64,000 nt of DNA from Pseudomonas asplenii (GTDB lineage Bacteria; Pseudomonadota; Gammaproteobacteria; Pseudomonadales; Pseudomonadaceae): assembly GCF_900105475.1 (NCBI RefSeq), contig NZ_LT629777.1, positions 682,001 to 746,000 of the forward strand, read 5' to 3'. Under the pieces are notes generated by a model. It saw only the letters and a list, made by a program, of their open reading frames with translations, searched no databases and was not told the origin of the DNA. Shown in pieces: positions 11,742 to 21,408 of the stretch (position 1 is its first letter; each line of letters begins with the position of its first letter). A program made the position numbers and the translations under genes.

Positions 11742-13055
11742 ATGCTCAAATGGTGCTCGCGTTCGATTTTCCTTCAGGTCATCCTTGGATTGATGCTTGG
11801 CATCGTCTGCGGGCTCGCCCTTCCCGAGTTCTCCACCCAACTCAAGCCCCTGGGCGACGGCTTCATCAAACTGATCAAGATGCTGATCGGGCTGATCGTG
11901 TTCTGCGTGGTGGTCAGCGGCATTTCCGGTGCCGGCGACCTGAAGAAAGTCGGGCGCATCGGCCTCAAGTCGGTGATCTACTTCGAAGTCCTGACCACCG
12001 TCGCCCTGCTGATAGGGCTGATCCTGGCTTTTTCCACCCATATCGGCAGCGGTGCCAATATCCATCTGGAGCAACTGTCCAAGGCCGCCCTGGGTGATCT
12101 GGCCGATCGTGGCCAGCACCTACGCGGGGCCACGCAGTTCGCGATGGACCTGATCCCCAACTCGGTGCTCAGCGCCTTTGCCGACAACAATATCCTGCAA
12201 GTGCTGCTGTTCTCGGTGCTGTTCGGCAGCGCGCTGAACCTGGTGGGCGAGTCGGCTTCGGGCATCTCGCGCCTGATCAATGAACTGAGCCATGTGATCT
12301 TCCGGATCATGGGTATGATCGTGCGCCTGGCGCCGATCGGCGTATTCGGTGCCATCGCCTTCACCACCAGCACCTACGGCCTGGAGTCGCTGCGACAATT
12401 GGGCAACCTGGTGGCGCTGTTCTACATCACCTGCCTGGCCTTCGTGCTGCTGATCCTAGGCCTGGTGATGCGCGTGTCGGGCCTGAGAATGCTGCCGTTC
12501 CTCAAGTACTTCCGGGAAGACCTGCTGATCGTCATGGGCACCGCATCCTCGGATGCCGTGCTGCCGCAAGTGATGCGCAAACTCGAACACCTGGGCATCG
12601 GCAGCTCGACGGTCGGCCTGGTGATCCCCACCGGCTACTCGTTCAACCTCGACGGTTTCTCGATCTACCTGACCCTGGCCATCGTCTTCATCGCCAATGC
12701 CACCGGCACACCGCTGGCAATGACGGATCTGCTGACCATATTGCTGGTATCGCTGATCACCTCCAAGGGTGCCCATGGCATTCCCGGCTCGGCCCTGGTG
12801 ATTCTCGCCGCCACCCTGTCGGCAATTCCGGCGATTCCGGTGGTCGGCCTGGTGCTGGTGCTGGCGGTCGACTGGTTCATGGGCATCGGCCGGGCCATGA
12901 CCAACCTGATCGGCAACTGCGTGGCAACCGTGGCCATCGCCCGCTGGGAAAAGGACATCGATGTACAACGGGCTCACAAGGTTCTGGAAGGCCAACAGGG
13001 TTATGCCTTTACCCCTAAAAAGCCGGGTCCTTCGGCTCAGCAGCAGGAGTTCTGA
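11742..13055 (+). CDS. DctA-like dicarboxylate/cation symporter (DAACS family)
   Basis: A 437-residue inner-membrane symporter resembling C4-dicarboxylate transporter DctA. The family blocks KPLGDGFIKLIKM (about 35-47), the serine-rich GTASSDAVLP and the VGLVIPTGYSFNLDG signature are present, as is the terminal TNLIGNCVAT segment. About eight or nine hydrophobic helices and re-entrant loops are visible. The substrate is likely succinate, fumarate or a related acid. It differs enough from canonical DctA that another dicarboxylate or amino acid is possible. Two GntR genes follow in the same direction, and operator-like repeats precede it. Confidence 0.82.
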   Translation: MLKWCSRSIFLQVILGLMLGIVCGLALPEFSTQLKPLGDGFIKLIKMLIGLIVFCVVVSGISGAGDLKKVGRIGLKSVIYFEVLTTVALLIGLILAFSTHIGSGANIHLEQLSKAALGDLADRGQHLRGATQFAMDLIPNSVLSAFADNNILQVLLFSVLFGSALNLVGESASGISRLINELSHVIFRIMGMIVRLAPIGVFGAIAFTTSTYGLESLRQLGNLVALFYITCLAFVLLILGLVMRVSGLRMLPFLKYFREDLLIVMGTASSDAVLPQVMRKLEHLGIGSSTVGLVIPTGYSFNLDGFSIYLTLAIVFIANATGTPLAMTDLLTILLVSLITSKGAHGIPGSALVILAATLSAIPAIPVVGLVLVLAVDWFMGIGRAMTNLIGNCVATVAIARWEKDIDVQRAHKVLEGQQGYAFTPKKPGPSAQQQEF

Positions 13056-13152
13056 TGCGATACGCCCATGGATGGGCACGTGTGCCGAACCGCGAGCGGC
13101 AGCCGCATGCCGCCCACGCGTCGGGGCCTGACCGCTTCACCTGGAGAGCACC

Positions 13153-13851
13153 GTGATCAGCTCATCGACCGTCGTCAATTCAGTGGTAGAAAAACTCCGC
13201 GCCGCGTTGGCCCGTGGCCAATGGCGCTCCGGCGAGATGCTGCCGGGCCAACGTGAGCTGGCCGAACAACTGGGTATCAGCCGCCCGAGCCTGCGCGAAG
13301 CCGTCACCGTCCTGGAAACCCTCGGCCTGGTCCGCTCCATGCCCGGCAAAGGCGTGGTGGTGCTGGACACCGCCAGCGCCCACAGCGGCGTGGCCGACGC
13401 CAGCCTCGAAGACATCCTGCAACTGCGCTACACCCTGGAGCCGTTCATCGTCGGACTGGTGGCGCAATCGATCAGCAGCAAGGAAGTCGGCCAGTTGCGC
13501 CTGACCCTGATGGACATGCGCGAAGCCCTGGAGGCCAATGACAGCGAGGCCGGGCTGAACGCCTATATCGCCTTCCACGAAGAATTGTTCGCCCTGACCT
13601 CCAACCCGATTTTCCAGAACGTGGTGCAGCAGACCAGCAACGCGCTCAAGCAGAGCGCCGAGGTGCTGCGCAACTCACCCGAGCACCTGGCAGAACGCCT
13701 GGAGGAAAACGAAGCCGTGGTGCGTGCCATCCGCAACAAGAACAGCGCCCTGGCCAGTGCGGAGATGCGTCGGCACATCCTGCAGGAAAGCTTGCGCATG
13801 GGCATCGAACTCACCATCCCGGACGACCATCTGGGCAGTATCGAGCAGTAA
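13153..13851 (+). CDS. FadR-subfamily GntR transcriptional regulator
   Basis: A 232-residue repressor type. A winged helix-turn-helix fills residues about 10-70 (LPGQRELAEQLGISRPSLREAV), and an all-helical FCD effector domain follows. The FCD His residues (FHEELF and MRRHIL) are in place, which suggests a metal-assisted carboxylate ligand. GTG start with GGAGAG upstream. It lies 97 bases after the dicarboxylate symporter and is a strong candidate to bind the GGTnnnACC sites before it, making the symporter substrate its likely effector (inference). Confidence 0.82.
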   Translation: MISSSTVVNSVVEKLRAALARGQWRSGEMLPGQRELAEQLGISRPSLREAVTVLETLGLVRSMPGKGVVVLDTASAHSGVADASLEDILQLRYTLEPFIVGLVAQSISSKEVGQLRLTLMDMREALEANDSEAGLNAYIAFHEELFALTSNPIFQNVVQQTSNALKQSAEVLRNSPEHLAERLEENEAVVRAIRNKNSALASAEMRRHILQESLRMGIELTIPDDHLGSIEQ

Positions 13852-13874
13852 TCCACCTCGACGGGAGACCGGTC

Positions 13875-14552
13875 ATGACCAGCGTTGCAACACTTCAGCC
13901 CTTCGCTACCGCCCGCACGCGCAGGCAGTCCCGCGCCCTGCAAGGACCGTCGTGTGCCGAAGATCTCTACGCCAGGGTCTTCGAGGATATTCTCGAAGGA
14001 CAATTCACGGCCGGGCTGAGCGAAGACCTGCTGATGCAAACCTACGCAGCCGGTCGCAGCGAGGTACGCCGCGTGGTGAGCCGCCTGACACACCAAAGGG
14101 TCATCCACGCCCGCCCGAATCAACGGGCCCGAGTCACCGAGCCGGATGCCCACCAGATACGGCAGGTGCTCCAGGCGCGGCGGATGGCTGAAAGCACGGT
14201 CATCCAGCTACTCTGCGCGAGCGCCGATGGATCGGCTATCGACTCCCTTCAGATGCTGATTCGCCGGGAGCGTCAGAGCATCGAGGAGCGTCTGCACAGT
14301 ACGGCAACCCGGCTGGGTGGCGAGTTTCACTTGCAACTGGCGCGGATGGCCGGCAATGCGCCCATGATGCACTTTCTGGAAGGGCTGATTCCGCTGACCG
14401 GGCTGGCGCTGGCCGCCCGCTCGGTGGTGCATGGCCAAGGCTGGCAAGTGCGCCAGGCCATTCTCGATGCCCTACAGGCCGGCAATGCGCGGGAAGGCAC
14501 CGAGAGGATAATGCAGTATCTGCAACAGCTCGAGACCTTGGCAGTGGGGTGA
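13875..14552 (+). CDS. Second GntR-family regulator with degenerate FCD domain
   Basis: 225 residues, 23 bases after the first GntR gene and presumably co-transcribed. The winged HTH is recognisable (AEDLYARVFEDILEGQF, then SEDLLMQTYAAGRSEVRRV). The C-terminal helical region has the EFHLQLARMAGN motif, but the later His seen in FCD proteins is replaced (VRQAILDALQAGN), so metal binding may be lost. Start ATG at 13875 is preceded by GGGAGA. Two adjacent but divergent GntR proteins suggest hetero-regulation or a split role; targets unknown. Confidence 0.75.
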   Translation: MTSVATLQPFATARTRRQSRALQGPSCAEDLYARVFEDILEGQFTAGLSEDLLMQTYAAGRSEVRRVVSRLTHQRVIHARPNQRARVTEPDAHQIRQVLQARRMAESTVIQLLCASADGSAIDSLQMLIRRERQSIEERLHSTATRLGGEFHLQLARMAGNAPMMHFLEGLIPLTGLALAARSVVHGQGWQVRQAILDALQAGNAREGTERIMQYLQQLETLAVG

Positions 14553-14575
14553 GCCGAGCAAAAGCCGGCTCCCCC
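14549..14575. terminator. Hairpin between convergent GntR and GTPase genes
   Basis: GAGCCG and CGGCTC form a stem-loop in the 28-base gap between convergent genes. No T-tract is present, so termination is only likely. Confidence 0.35.
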
Positions 14576-14580
14576 CGGGC

Positions 14581-15552
14581 TCAGAGTTGCGCCATTCTCG
14601 CGAAACCCTCGCGAATGCTCTCTTCAGGCAAATCGTCGGCAATGAACACGATCACACTCTCACGAACCGCACCCTCTTCCCACTCGGTATCCCAGTCGAA
14701 ACCGTAGAGTTTGAGCACACCCTGGAACACCAGGCGGCGTGACTCACCGGCAATGTTCAATACGCCCTTGTAGCGCAGCAACTGCTTGCCGTGGTCCTCC
14801 AGCAGCTCGTTCATGAACTCGCTGAGCCGGTCGATATCCAGTGGCTGATCGGTGCGCAGCACCAGGCTGGAAATGCGGTCGATGCCGCGTCCCTGACTGA
14901 CCGGGCGCAGGCTCACGCCACCGCCCAGGTCGGCATTGAGGTTGAAACCGCGGACGTCCAGCAACTCGGCCAGGTCGATATGGCCATGCTCGACGATGCG
15001 GATCGGCGCCCGACGGTTGATACGCGTCAGGCGCTCGCTCAAGGCGTCGAAGGTCGCTGCGTCGACCAGGTCGCGTTTGCTCACCAACAGGCGGTCGGCA
15101 AAGCCGATCTGTGCCTGGGCGATGGTCTGGGTCAGATGATGCTCGGCGTGGGCGGCATCCACCAGGGTGATGATGCCGTCGAGCAGGTAGCGCTCGCGCA
15201 GCTCTTCATCGATGAAGAAGGTCTGGGCCACCGGCGCCGGATCGGCCAGCCCGGTGCATTCGATCACCAGCCGGTCGAAGCTGAGTTCACCACTGTCCAG
15301 GCGTTCGAGCAGCAGGTACAGCGCCTTGGTCAGGTCGGTGTGAATGGTGCAGCAGACGCAGCCGTTGGACAGCGTCATGACCTGCACCGGCTCGGCGCCG
15401 AGCAGTTGGGTGTCGATGCCGGCGTCGCTGAATTCGTTCTCGATCACGGCGATCTTCAGGCCGTGCTCGGCCTTGAGCAGATGACGCAGCAGGGTGGTCT
15501 TGCCGGCGCCGAGAAAACCGCTGAGGACGGTGACGGGAATAGGAACGGACAA
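14581..15552 (-). CDS. COG0523 (CobW/G3E-type) GTPase, YjiA-like
   Basis: A P-loop GTPase of the metallochaperone-like COG0523 group. Walker A is GFLGAGKTTLL at the extreme N-terminus, the metal-binding CxCC motif is GCVCCT at about 65, and a G-domain SKRD and a CobW C-terminal domain follow. The TTG at 15552 was preferred because GGGAG lies upstream and homologues begin right before PIPVTVLSG; ATG 15567 would add five residues. It follows cstA and ybdD on the same strand, as in other gammaproteobacteria where yjiA follows yjiX and yjiY. The metal or client is unknown. Confidence 0.88.
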   Translation of the reverse strand: MSVPIPVTVLSGFLGAGKTTLLRHLLKAEHGLKIAVIENEFSDAGIDTQLLGAEPVQVMTLSNGCVCCTIHTDLTKALYLLLERLDSGELSFDRLVIECTGLADPAPVAQTFFIDEELRERYLLDGIITLVDAAHAEHHLTQTIAQAQIGFADRLLVSKRDLVDAATFDALSERLTRINRRAPIRIVEHGHIDLAELLDVRGFNLNADLGGGVSLRPVSQGRGIDRISSLVLRTDQPLDIDRLSEFMNELLEDHGKQLLRYKGVLNIAGESRRLVFQGVLKLYGFDWDTEWEEGAVRESVIVFIADDLPEESIREGFARMAQL

Positions 15553-15582
15553 ACGCGAATCTCCCATACGCTAAAAATGAAT

Positions 15583-15670
15583 GTGGGAGCCGGCTTGCTG
15601 GCGATAGCGCTGTGTCAGACCAGAAGATGTCGACGGTCGGAACGCTATCGCCAGCAAGCCGGCTCCCACA
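15583..15670. repeat. REP pair, CCGGCTTGCTGGCGAT type
   Basis: GTGGGAGCCGGCTTGCTGGC is inverted by GCCAGCAAGCCGGCTCCCAC about 50 bases later. It lies between ybdD and the GTPase gene of the cstA transcript, so it may modulate mRNA processing. Confidence 0.85.
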
Positions 15671-15693
15671 ACGGAATGCGTTGAGTCAACGAC

Positions 15694-15891
15694 TCAACAG
15701 CACTTCGGCCCACCCTTGCCACCGTAACGGGCTTCCTGGCGTTCCCGGAAGAACGCCTCGTAGCTCATCACCGGTTTGTCCGGGTGCTTGGTCTGCATAT
15801 GCTCGACATAGGTGTCGTAGTCGGGCATGCCGACCATCAGGCGCGCGGCCTGCCCGAGGTATTTACCGAGGCGACTCAGGTCATTGAACAT
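15694..15891 (-). CDS. YbdD/YjiX family (DUF466) small protein
   Basis: A 65-residue protein with the family pattern: [14 protein letters not shown], then the acidic/aromatic [17 protein letters not shown] and a terminal Cys pair (PKCC). It lies 15 bases downstream of cstA, the normal arrangement for this family. It is thought to assist or modulate the CstA/YjiY pyruvate or peptide transporter, but the mechanism is not established. Confidence 0.9.
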   Translation of the reverse strand: MFNDLSRLGKYLGQAARLMVGMPDYDTYVEHMQTKHPDKPVMSYEAFFRERQEARYGGKGGPKCC

Positions 15892-15906
15892 TGCATACCC
15901 TCCTAA

Positions 15907-17973
15907 TCAGGCCTCAGGTACAGCCTGGAACGGTGTTTCCTTGTCCGTACGTTCCTTGTTGCCCCAGGCCGCGACACCCACCTTGAGGGCATAGAACAGG
16001 ATGCTGAAAACCACGAACAGGAACAGCGCCGTCAGCGTCGCGTTGGTGTACGCGTTGAAGATCACGTGCTGCATCTGCGTGATGTCCTTGGCCGGTGCCA
16101 GCACCTGTCCGGCGTCCAGCGCGGTGCTGTACTTCTTCGCCAGGGCGAGGAAGCCGATGGCCGGGTTGGCATCGAACAGCTTGATGAAACCGGCGGTGGT
16201 GGTGCAGATCAGCAGCCACAGCGCCGGGACCAGGGTCACCCAGATATAGCGCTGGCGCTTCATCTTGATCAGCACGACGGTGCCGAGCATCAGCGCGATA
16301 CCCGCCAGCATCTGGTTGGAGATGCCGAACAGCGGCCACAGGGTGTTGATGCCACCCAGCGGATCGATCACGCCCTGATACAGCAGGTAGCCCCAAAGCG
16401 CGACGCAACCGGCCGTGGCGATCAGGTTCGCAGTCCAGGACTCGGTACGCTTGAGCGACGGGACGAAAGAGCCCAGCAGGTCCTGCAGCATGAAACGCCC
16501 GGCACGGGTACCCGCATCGACGGCAGTCAGGATGAACAACGCTTCGAACAGGATCGCGAAGTGGTACCAGAACGCCATGGTGTTCTCACCCGGCAGGACG
16601 TGGTGCAGGATCTGCGCGATACCGACCGCCAGGGTCGGAGCACCGCCGGCACGGGCCAGGATGGTCGTTTCGCCGATATCCCTGGCCACCGCCTGCAGCG
16701 CTTCAGGGGTAATCGCGAAGCCCCAGCCAGTAACGGTCTGCGCCACGGTCACCGCATCCGCGCCGACCACGGCAGCCGGGCTGTTCATGGCGAAGTACAC
16801 GCCCGGGTCAATGACCGAAGCGGCGACCATCGCCATGATTGCCACGAACGACTCCATCAGCATGCCGCCGTAGCCGATGTAGCGGGCGTTGGTTTCGTTA
16901 TCCAGCAGCTTGGGCGTGGTCCCCGAGGAGATCAGCGCGTGGAAGCCGGAGACCGCGCCACAGGCGATGGTAATGAACAGGAACGGGAACAGCCCGCCTT
17001 TCCACACCGGCCCCGTGCCGTCGACGAACTGGGTCAGCGCCGGCATTTTCAGCTCGGGCATGGTGATCAGGATACCGATCGCCAGGGCGATGATGGTACC
17101 GATCTTGAGGAAGGTCGACAGGTAGTCGCGCGGCGCCAGGATCAGCCATACCGGCAGAACGGCGGCAACGAAGCCGTAGCCGATCAGCATCCAGGTGATC
17201 TGCACGCCGGTGAAAGTGAAGGCCTTGGCCCAGACCGGATCGGCGGCGATCTGCCCACCCAGCCAGATCGAGCCGAGCAGCAGGATCACGCCGAGGATCG
17301 AGATTTCACCGATGCGGCCCGGGCGGATGTAGCGCATGTAGACACCCATGAACATCGCGATCGGGATGGTCGCCATCACCGTGAAGATGCCCCATGGGCT
17401 CTCGGCCAGGGCCTTGACCACGATCAGCGCCAGCACCGCGAGGATGATGATCATGATCAGGAAGCAGCCGAACAGGGCGATGGTGCCCGGAATCCGGCCC
17501 ATTTCCTCGCGCACCATGTCGCCCAGCGAACGACCGTTGCGACGGGTGGACAGGAACAGCACCATGAAGTCCTGAACCGCACCGGCCAGCACCACCCCGG
17601 CGATCAGCCAGAGCGTACCGGGCAGGTAGCCCATCTGCGCCGCCAATACCGGGCCGACCAGCGGACCGGCGCCGGCGATCGCCGCAAAATGGTGACCGAA
17701 AAGAATGTGTTTGTTGGTCGGCACATAGTCCAGACCATCGTTGTTCAGCACCGCAGGCGTCGCCCGACGGCCGTCGAGCTGCATGACATTATTGGCGATG
17801 AACAGACTGTAGTAACGATAGGCAACCAGATAGATCGCCACAGCGGCGACCACGATCCACAAGGCGTTGATCGCCTCGCCGCGGCGCAAGGCCACTACGC
17901 CCAGGGCGCACGCTCCCACGATTGCCAGCACCAGCCAGGGTAGATGGCGGAGCGGGCTATTATTATTTTTCAT
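15907..17973 (-). CDS. cstA: Carbon starvation protein A, pyruvate/peptide transporter
   Basis: A 688-residue inner-membrane protein with about 16-18 hydrophobic helices and the CstA signature GHHFAAIAGAGPLVGPVLAAQ at about 90-110 (cited here as the short core AGAGPLVGP). Start chosen at ATG 17973 (MKNNNSPLRHLPW); an upstream ATG at 18027 would add 18 unrelated residues. CstA/YjiY proteins import pyruvate or small peptides on nutrient limitation, and in pseudomonads the gene is commonly CbrB-dependent. It heads cstA-ybdD-GTPase. The upstream gap holds ATACC-N7-GGTAT near 18045-18061, function unknown. Confidence 0.94.
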   Translation of the reverse strand: MKNNNSPLRHLPWLVLAIVGACALGVVALRRGEAINALWIVVAAVAIYLVAYRYYSLFIANNVMQLDGRRATPAVLNNDGLDYVPTNKHILFGHHFAAIAGAGPLVGPVLAAQMGYLPGTLWLIAGVVLAGAVQDFMVLFLSTRRNGRSLGDMVREEMGRIPGTIALFGCFLIMIIILAVLALIVVKALAESPWGIFTVMATIPIAMFMGVYMRYIRPGRIGEISILGVILLLGSIWLGGQIAADPVWAKAFTFTGVQITWMLIGYGFVAAVLPVWLILAPRDYLSTFLKIGTIIALAIGILITMPELKMPALTQFVDGTGPVWKGGLFPFLFITIACGAVSGFHALISSGTTPKLLDNETNARYIGYGGMLMESFVAIMAMVAASVIDPGVYFAMNSPAAVVGADAVTVAQTVTGWGFAITPEALQAVARDIGETTILARAGGAPTLAVGIAQILHHVLPGENTMAFWYHFAILFEALFILTAVDAGTRAGRFMLQDLLGSFVPSLKRTESWTANLIATAGCVALWGYLLYQGVIDPLGGINTLWPLFGISNQMLAGIALMLGTVVLIKMKRQRYIWVTLVPALWLLICTTTAGFIKLFDANPAIGFLALAKKYSTALDAGQVLAPAKDITQMQHVIFNAYTNATLTALFLFVVFSILFYALKVGVAAWGNKERTDKETPFQAVPEA

Positions 17974-18192
17974 TTTGATATTCCAGCCAGATGGACAGAA
18001 AGACAGCCATCTTGAGTTTAGCGCCAAAGTGCGCGATGACCATACCCAACCTTGGTATAGAGCGTTTTTTTATTGCTGCCGGGAATATGGAGGGACATCA
18101 CGCGCAACAACCAACAGTCACCTGCCCGCCTTGGCGCTTGCCTGGCACGGCATGAAGGCTATAGTCAGCAGAGTCCGCACAGGAACCTGAAC

Positions 18193-18561
18193 ATGAGTGA
18201 CTCTTCGATCAACCGTCGCCGTTTCAAGCGTATCGCGTTCGATGCCATCACCACCTTGAGCCAGGGCGGCACAGTGTGGTCGGCACAACTGGTAGACCTT
18301 TCCCTCAAGGGGCTGCTGGTCCAGCAGCCGGGCAACTGGCCCGCCGGCTTGACGGGCATCTTCCTGGTCGATATCCGCCTGGCGAAAAATGCCCATGTGA
18401 AAATGGATGCCGAACTGGTCCATGTGGATCACCACCAGTTGGGCTTCAAATGCCTGCATATCGGCCTGGAATCGATCCAGCACCTGCGCCGCCTGATCGA
18501 GCTGAACCTGGGCGACGAAGAGGAACTGGAACGCGAGCTGGACGCGCTGTTCGAGGATTGA
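18193..18561 (+). CDS. mapZ: Single-domain PilZ c-di-GMP receptor, MapZ-like
   Basis: 122 residues, essentially one PilZ domain. The c-di-GMP motif RxxxR is RRRFKR near residues 8-13, and the D/NxSxxG motif is DLSLKG at about 36-41. The acidic C-terminal helix ends LERELDALFED. Position upstream of radA matches P. aeruginosa MapZ, which binds the chemotaxis methyltransferase CheR1 and changes swimming reversal. The equivalent role here is inference from size and synteny. It pairs conceptually with MorA 8 kb upstream. Confidence 0.85.
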   Translation: MSDSSINRRRFKRIAFDAITTLSQGGTVWSAQLVDLSLKGLLVQQPGNWPAGLTGIFLVDIRLAKNAHVKMDAELVHVDHHQLGFKCLHIGLESIQHLRRLIELNLGDEEELERELDALFED

Positions 18562-18604
18562 CCCGCCAAGCGCCACCCCAGCGGCGGCGCCTCGGGTCAT
18601 TGCA

Positions 18605-19333
18605 TCAGGGAAATGCCGAGCGCTGGGGGAAGTCGCCTTCGGATTCCCAGTAGCTATTTTCTTCCCGTGACGAAAACTGCCAGACATCGCCCTTGAGGCG
18701 ATAGGTCCGGTAGACCGTCACGAAATCTTCACTCTCATCGTCTGCCGGCGACGACGACACCTGCAGAATTTCCGGAAGCGCATCACTGGCCTGCCAGGCG
18801 GCCTTGCCGGTCTGGGCCAGGAACAACGGCTTGAGCGTGCCATCCGCTGCCTGGGACTGCATCGGTTGCAGCTTGTGCAGGGCAGGCATGAGTATTTGGG
18901 TCGCAGGCCCACTGTAACTGCCCATCGGCGCGGTCTGATCAACCGTGAGGAAAAATGCCGGGCTCGGCATACCGGCCATCGACGCTTTTTCCAGGGTTGC
19001 CAGCGGATAGGCCAAACCGACACTCTCGACCTCCTCCCCAGAGGCCGACAACAGCCGCAGGCGGGCCTCGACAATCGGCCGGTTGGCGACATCCTTCGCC
19101 AACGCTTCGTCGTCGAAGGCGTCTTCGTCGAACGCACTGCCGTTGCCCCAGAGCGACTGATGCAGATCCGCAGAGATCCGCGCATCCTCCAGCAACTCCA
19201 ACTCGCCGCCATCACCCGTGGACATCTGCTGGGCCAACCGATAGCCCTCCGGCACCTGCGCCGTGGCCGCGCTGGCCGCACCGGCGCAGAGCATCCAACC
19301 TGCCAAACACATTGCCGCACCGATTATCCGCAT
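18605..19333 (-). CDS. Periplasmic hypothetical protein
   Basis: 242 residues with a clear signal peptide (MRIIGAAMCLAGWMLCAGAASA, cleavage after ASA at about 22). The mature protein is rich in acidic residues (NGSAFDEDAFDDEALAKD) and has no domain I recognise. It is 21 bases downstream of radA on the same strand and probably co-transcribed. The conserved position next to radA in pseudomonads suggests a lineage-specific envelope protein. Function unknown. Confidence 0.7.
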   Translation of the reverse strand: MRIIGAAMCLAGWMLCAGAASAATAQVPEGYRLAQQMSTGDGGELELLEDARISADLHQSLWGNGSAFDEDAFDDEALAKDVANRPIVEARLRLLSASGEEVESVGLAYPLATLEKASMAGMPSPAFFLTVDQTAPMGSYSGPATQILMPALHKLQPMQSQAADGTLKPLFLAQTGKAAWQASDALPEILQVSSSPADDESEDFVTVYRTYRLKGDVWQFSSREENSYWESEGDFPQRSAFP

Positions 19334-19354
19334 CCCGCTGACTCCTTTATCCCG

Positions 19355-20722
19355 TTACTCGAACAACGCGTCCAACGCCTGTTCCAGGCGTGTGACCGCA
19401 ATGATTTTAAGCCCGGCCGGCGATTCTTTCGGCGCGTTGCCCTTGGGCACGATAGCGCGTTTGAAACCATGTTTGGCCGCCTCTTTCAGGCGCTCCTGGC
19501 CGCTGGGTACCGGGCGCACCTCGCCCGATAGCCCGACCTCGCCAAACACCAGCAGGTCATGGGGCAACGGCCGATTGCGCAGGCTGGACATGACCGCCGC
19601 CATCAACGCCAGGTCGGAGGCGGTTTCCAGCACCTTCACGCCGCCGACCACGTTGAGGAAGACATCCTGGTCGTGGGTCGGAATACCGCCATGCCGATGC
19701 AGCACCGCCAGCAACATCGCCAGACGGTTCTGGTCCAGGCCCAGGGTCACCCGGCGCGGATTGGCCATGTGGCTGTCGTCGACCAGCGCCTGGACCTCGA
19801 CGAGCATCGGCCGGGTGCCTTCCCAGGTGGCCATGACCACACTGCCGGGGACCTCTTCCTGGGCACGGGTGAGGAAAATCGCCGAGGGATTGGAAACCTC
19901 CTTGAGGCCGCGGTCGGTCATGCCGAATACACCCAGTTCGTTGACCGCGCCGAAGCGGTTCTTCACCGCCCGCAGCAGGCGCAGACGGCCATCGGACTCA
20001 CCCTCGAAGTACAGGACCGTGTCGACCATGTGCTCCAGCACCCGCGGACCGGCCAGCGCGCCCTCCTTGGTCACGTGACCGACGAGGAAGATCGCCGTGC
20101 CGCTCTGCTTGGCATAACGCACCAGCAACGCCGCACTTTCGCGCACCTGGGCCACGCCACCCGGGGCCGATTGCAGTTGTTCGGTGAAAATCGTCTGGAT
20201 CGAGTCGATGACCATGACCTTGGGCTTTTCCACTCGCGCCGTGGCGATGATGCTCTCGATGCAGGTCTCGGTCATCACCCGCAACTGGTCCTGGGGCAAA
20301 CCCAGCCGTCGCGCCCGCATCGCCACCTGCTGCTGCGATTCCTCGCCGGTGACATACAGGGCCGACATGCGCGTGGCGATATTGCACAGGGTCTGCAACA
20401 GGATGGTCGACTTGCCGATGCCCGGATCACCACCGATCAGCACCACCGAACCATCCACCAGGCCGCCACCGAGCACTCGGTCGAGTTCGGCGGACGCGGT
20501 GGAAAAACGCGGAATCTCTTCGACACTGACTTCGGCCAGGGTCTTGATCTGCGCCTGCTGCCCGGCCCAGCCGGTGCGCCCGCTGGGCGCCGCGGCGCCA
20601 CCACTCTCCACCAGGGTTTCGGTGAGGGTGTTCCAGGCGCCACACTCGCCGCACTGGCCGGCCCACTTGGGAAAGGTCGCGCCGCACTCGGTGCAGCCGT
20701 ACATGCGCTTGGCCTTGGCCAT
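19355..20722 (-). CDS. radA: DNA repair protein RadA
   Basis: A RecA-like branch-migration helicase acting in homologous recombination. 455 residues. The N-terminal zinc finger has CTECG and CGECG, Walker A is GDPGIGKST at about 97, the RadA-specific motif is KNRFGAVNE, and the C-terminal third is the Lon-like domain. The start at 20722 (MAKAKRMYGC) puts the zinc finger at residue 10, as in the family; the ATG at 20740 is less likely. The downstream periplasmic gene follows closely; the ankyrin gene lies just upstream on the same strand. Confidence 0.96.
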   Translation of the reverse strand: MAKAKRMYGCTECGATFPKWAGQCGECGAWNTLTETLVESGGAAAPSGRTGWAGQQAQIKTLAEVSVEEIPRFSTASAELDRVLGGGLVDGSVVLIGGDPGIGKSTILLQTLCNIATRMSALYVTGEESQQQVAMRARRLGLPQDQLRVMTETCIESIIATARVEKPKVMVIDSIQTIFTEQLQSAPGGVAQVRESAALLVRYAKQSGTAIFLVGHVTKEGALAGPRVLEHMVDTVLYFEGESDGRLRLLRAVKNRFGAVNELGVFGMTDRGLKEVSNPSAIFLTRAQEEVPGSVVMATWEGTRPMLVEVQALVDDSHMANPRRVTLGLDQNRLAMLLAVLHRHGGIPTHDQDVFLNVVGGVKVLETASDLALMAAVMSSLRNRPLPHDLLVFGEVGLSGEVRPVPSGQERLKEAAKHGFKRAIVPKGNAPKESPAGLKIIAVTRLEQALDALFE

Positions 20723-20769
20723 CTCGGTCCCCCATGGCAAAACCGCGATGATAGCTCAGCCGGCGCCGA

Positions 20770-21321
20770 TCAGCGCGGTGGCGGTGTACGGATTTCACCC
20801 TCGGCCAGACGGGCCGCAGTATTGCCCAAAGGATCCTCGGCATCGAGATTGGCGCCCTTGGCCGCCAGGGCCTCGAGCAGCGCGGTGCGCTTGAACAACC
20901 CGGCGTACATGGCCGCCGTCTGACCGGCAGCATTGCGCTGGTCGGGATTGCAGTCGCTGCTCAACAGGCGCCGGGCGATCCGGACTTCGCCCTTGAAGAT
21001 CGCCCCCATCAGCGCGGTGTTACCGCGTTTGTCCTGGGTACAGGCGTTGGCCCCGGCCGCCAGCAAGCGCTCAACCGCCGGTCCCTGGCCGTGGTAGGCC
21101 GCCAGGATCAGCGCGGTGTAGCCATTGGCGTCCTGGGTATCGAGCGGATAGCCGGACTCGATGAAGGTCTGCAACATCTCGACGTCGCCACGGCGGGCGG
21201 CATCGAAGTAATAGTCCTGGATCTGCGCCTTGAGGGCTTGCGGATCGGCGGCAATCGCCGGCTCAGCGGCCGAGGCGTTGCAAGCCCAGGCAAAGAGGAA
21301 CAACAAGACAGGGATACGCAT
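20770..21321 (-). CDS. ankB: Periplasmic ankyrin-repeat protein (AnkB-like)
   Basis: 183 residues with a signal peptide (MRIPVLLFLFAWACNASA) and four to five ankyrin repeats, for example ANGYTALILAAYHG, KRGNTALMGAIFKG and AAGQTAAMYAGLFK. It lies between katB and radA and is transcribed after katB. In P. aeruginosa, AnkB downstream of katB is needed for full KatB activity, possibly by shielding the enzyme in the periplasm. The same pairing and the signal peptides on both products support that here. Start 21321 was chosen for the signal peptide; the ATG at 21381 extends into the intergenic region. Confidence 0.88.
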   Translation of the reverse strand: MRIPVLLFLFAWACNASAAEPAIAADPQALKAQIQDYYFDAARRGDVEMLQTFIESGYPLDTQDANGYTALILAAYHGQGPAVERLLAAGANACTQDKRGNTALMGAIFKGEVRIARRLLSSDCNPDQRNAAGQTAAMYAGLFKRTALLEALAAKGANLDAEDPLGNTAARLAEGEIRTPPPR

Positions 21322-21408
21322 GGAAAGACTCCGTTGCAATAGGGCCTCGGTTGTCCCAGCCCACTTCATGGCAGGTGCCATGAAGTGGGCTGGCTTTCAC
21401 ACGGCAGG

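Noticed and set aside
16066..17943. 625-codon open frame on the plus strand
   Set aside because: It is antisense to cstA, and the translated sequence is low-complexity Arg/Gln/His-rich.
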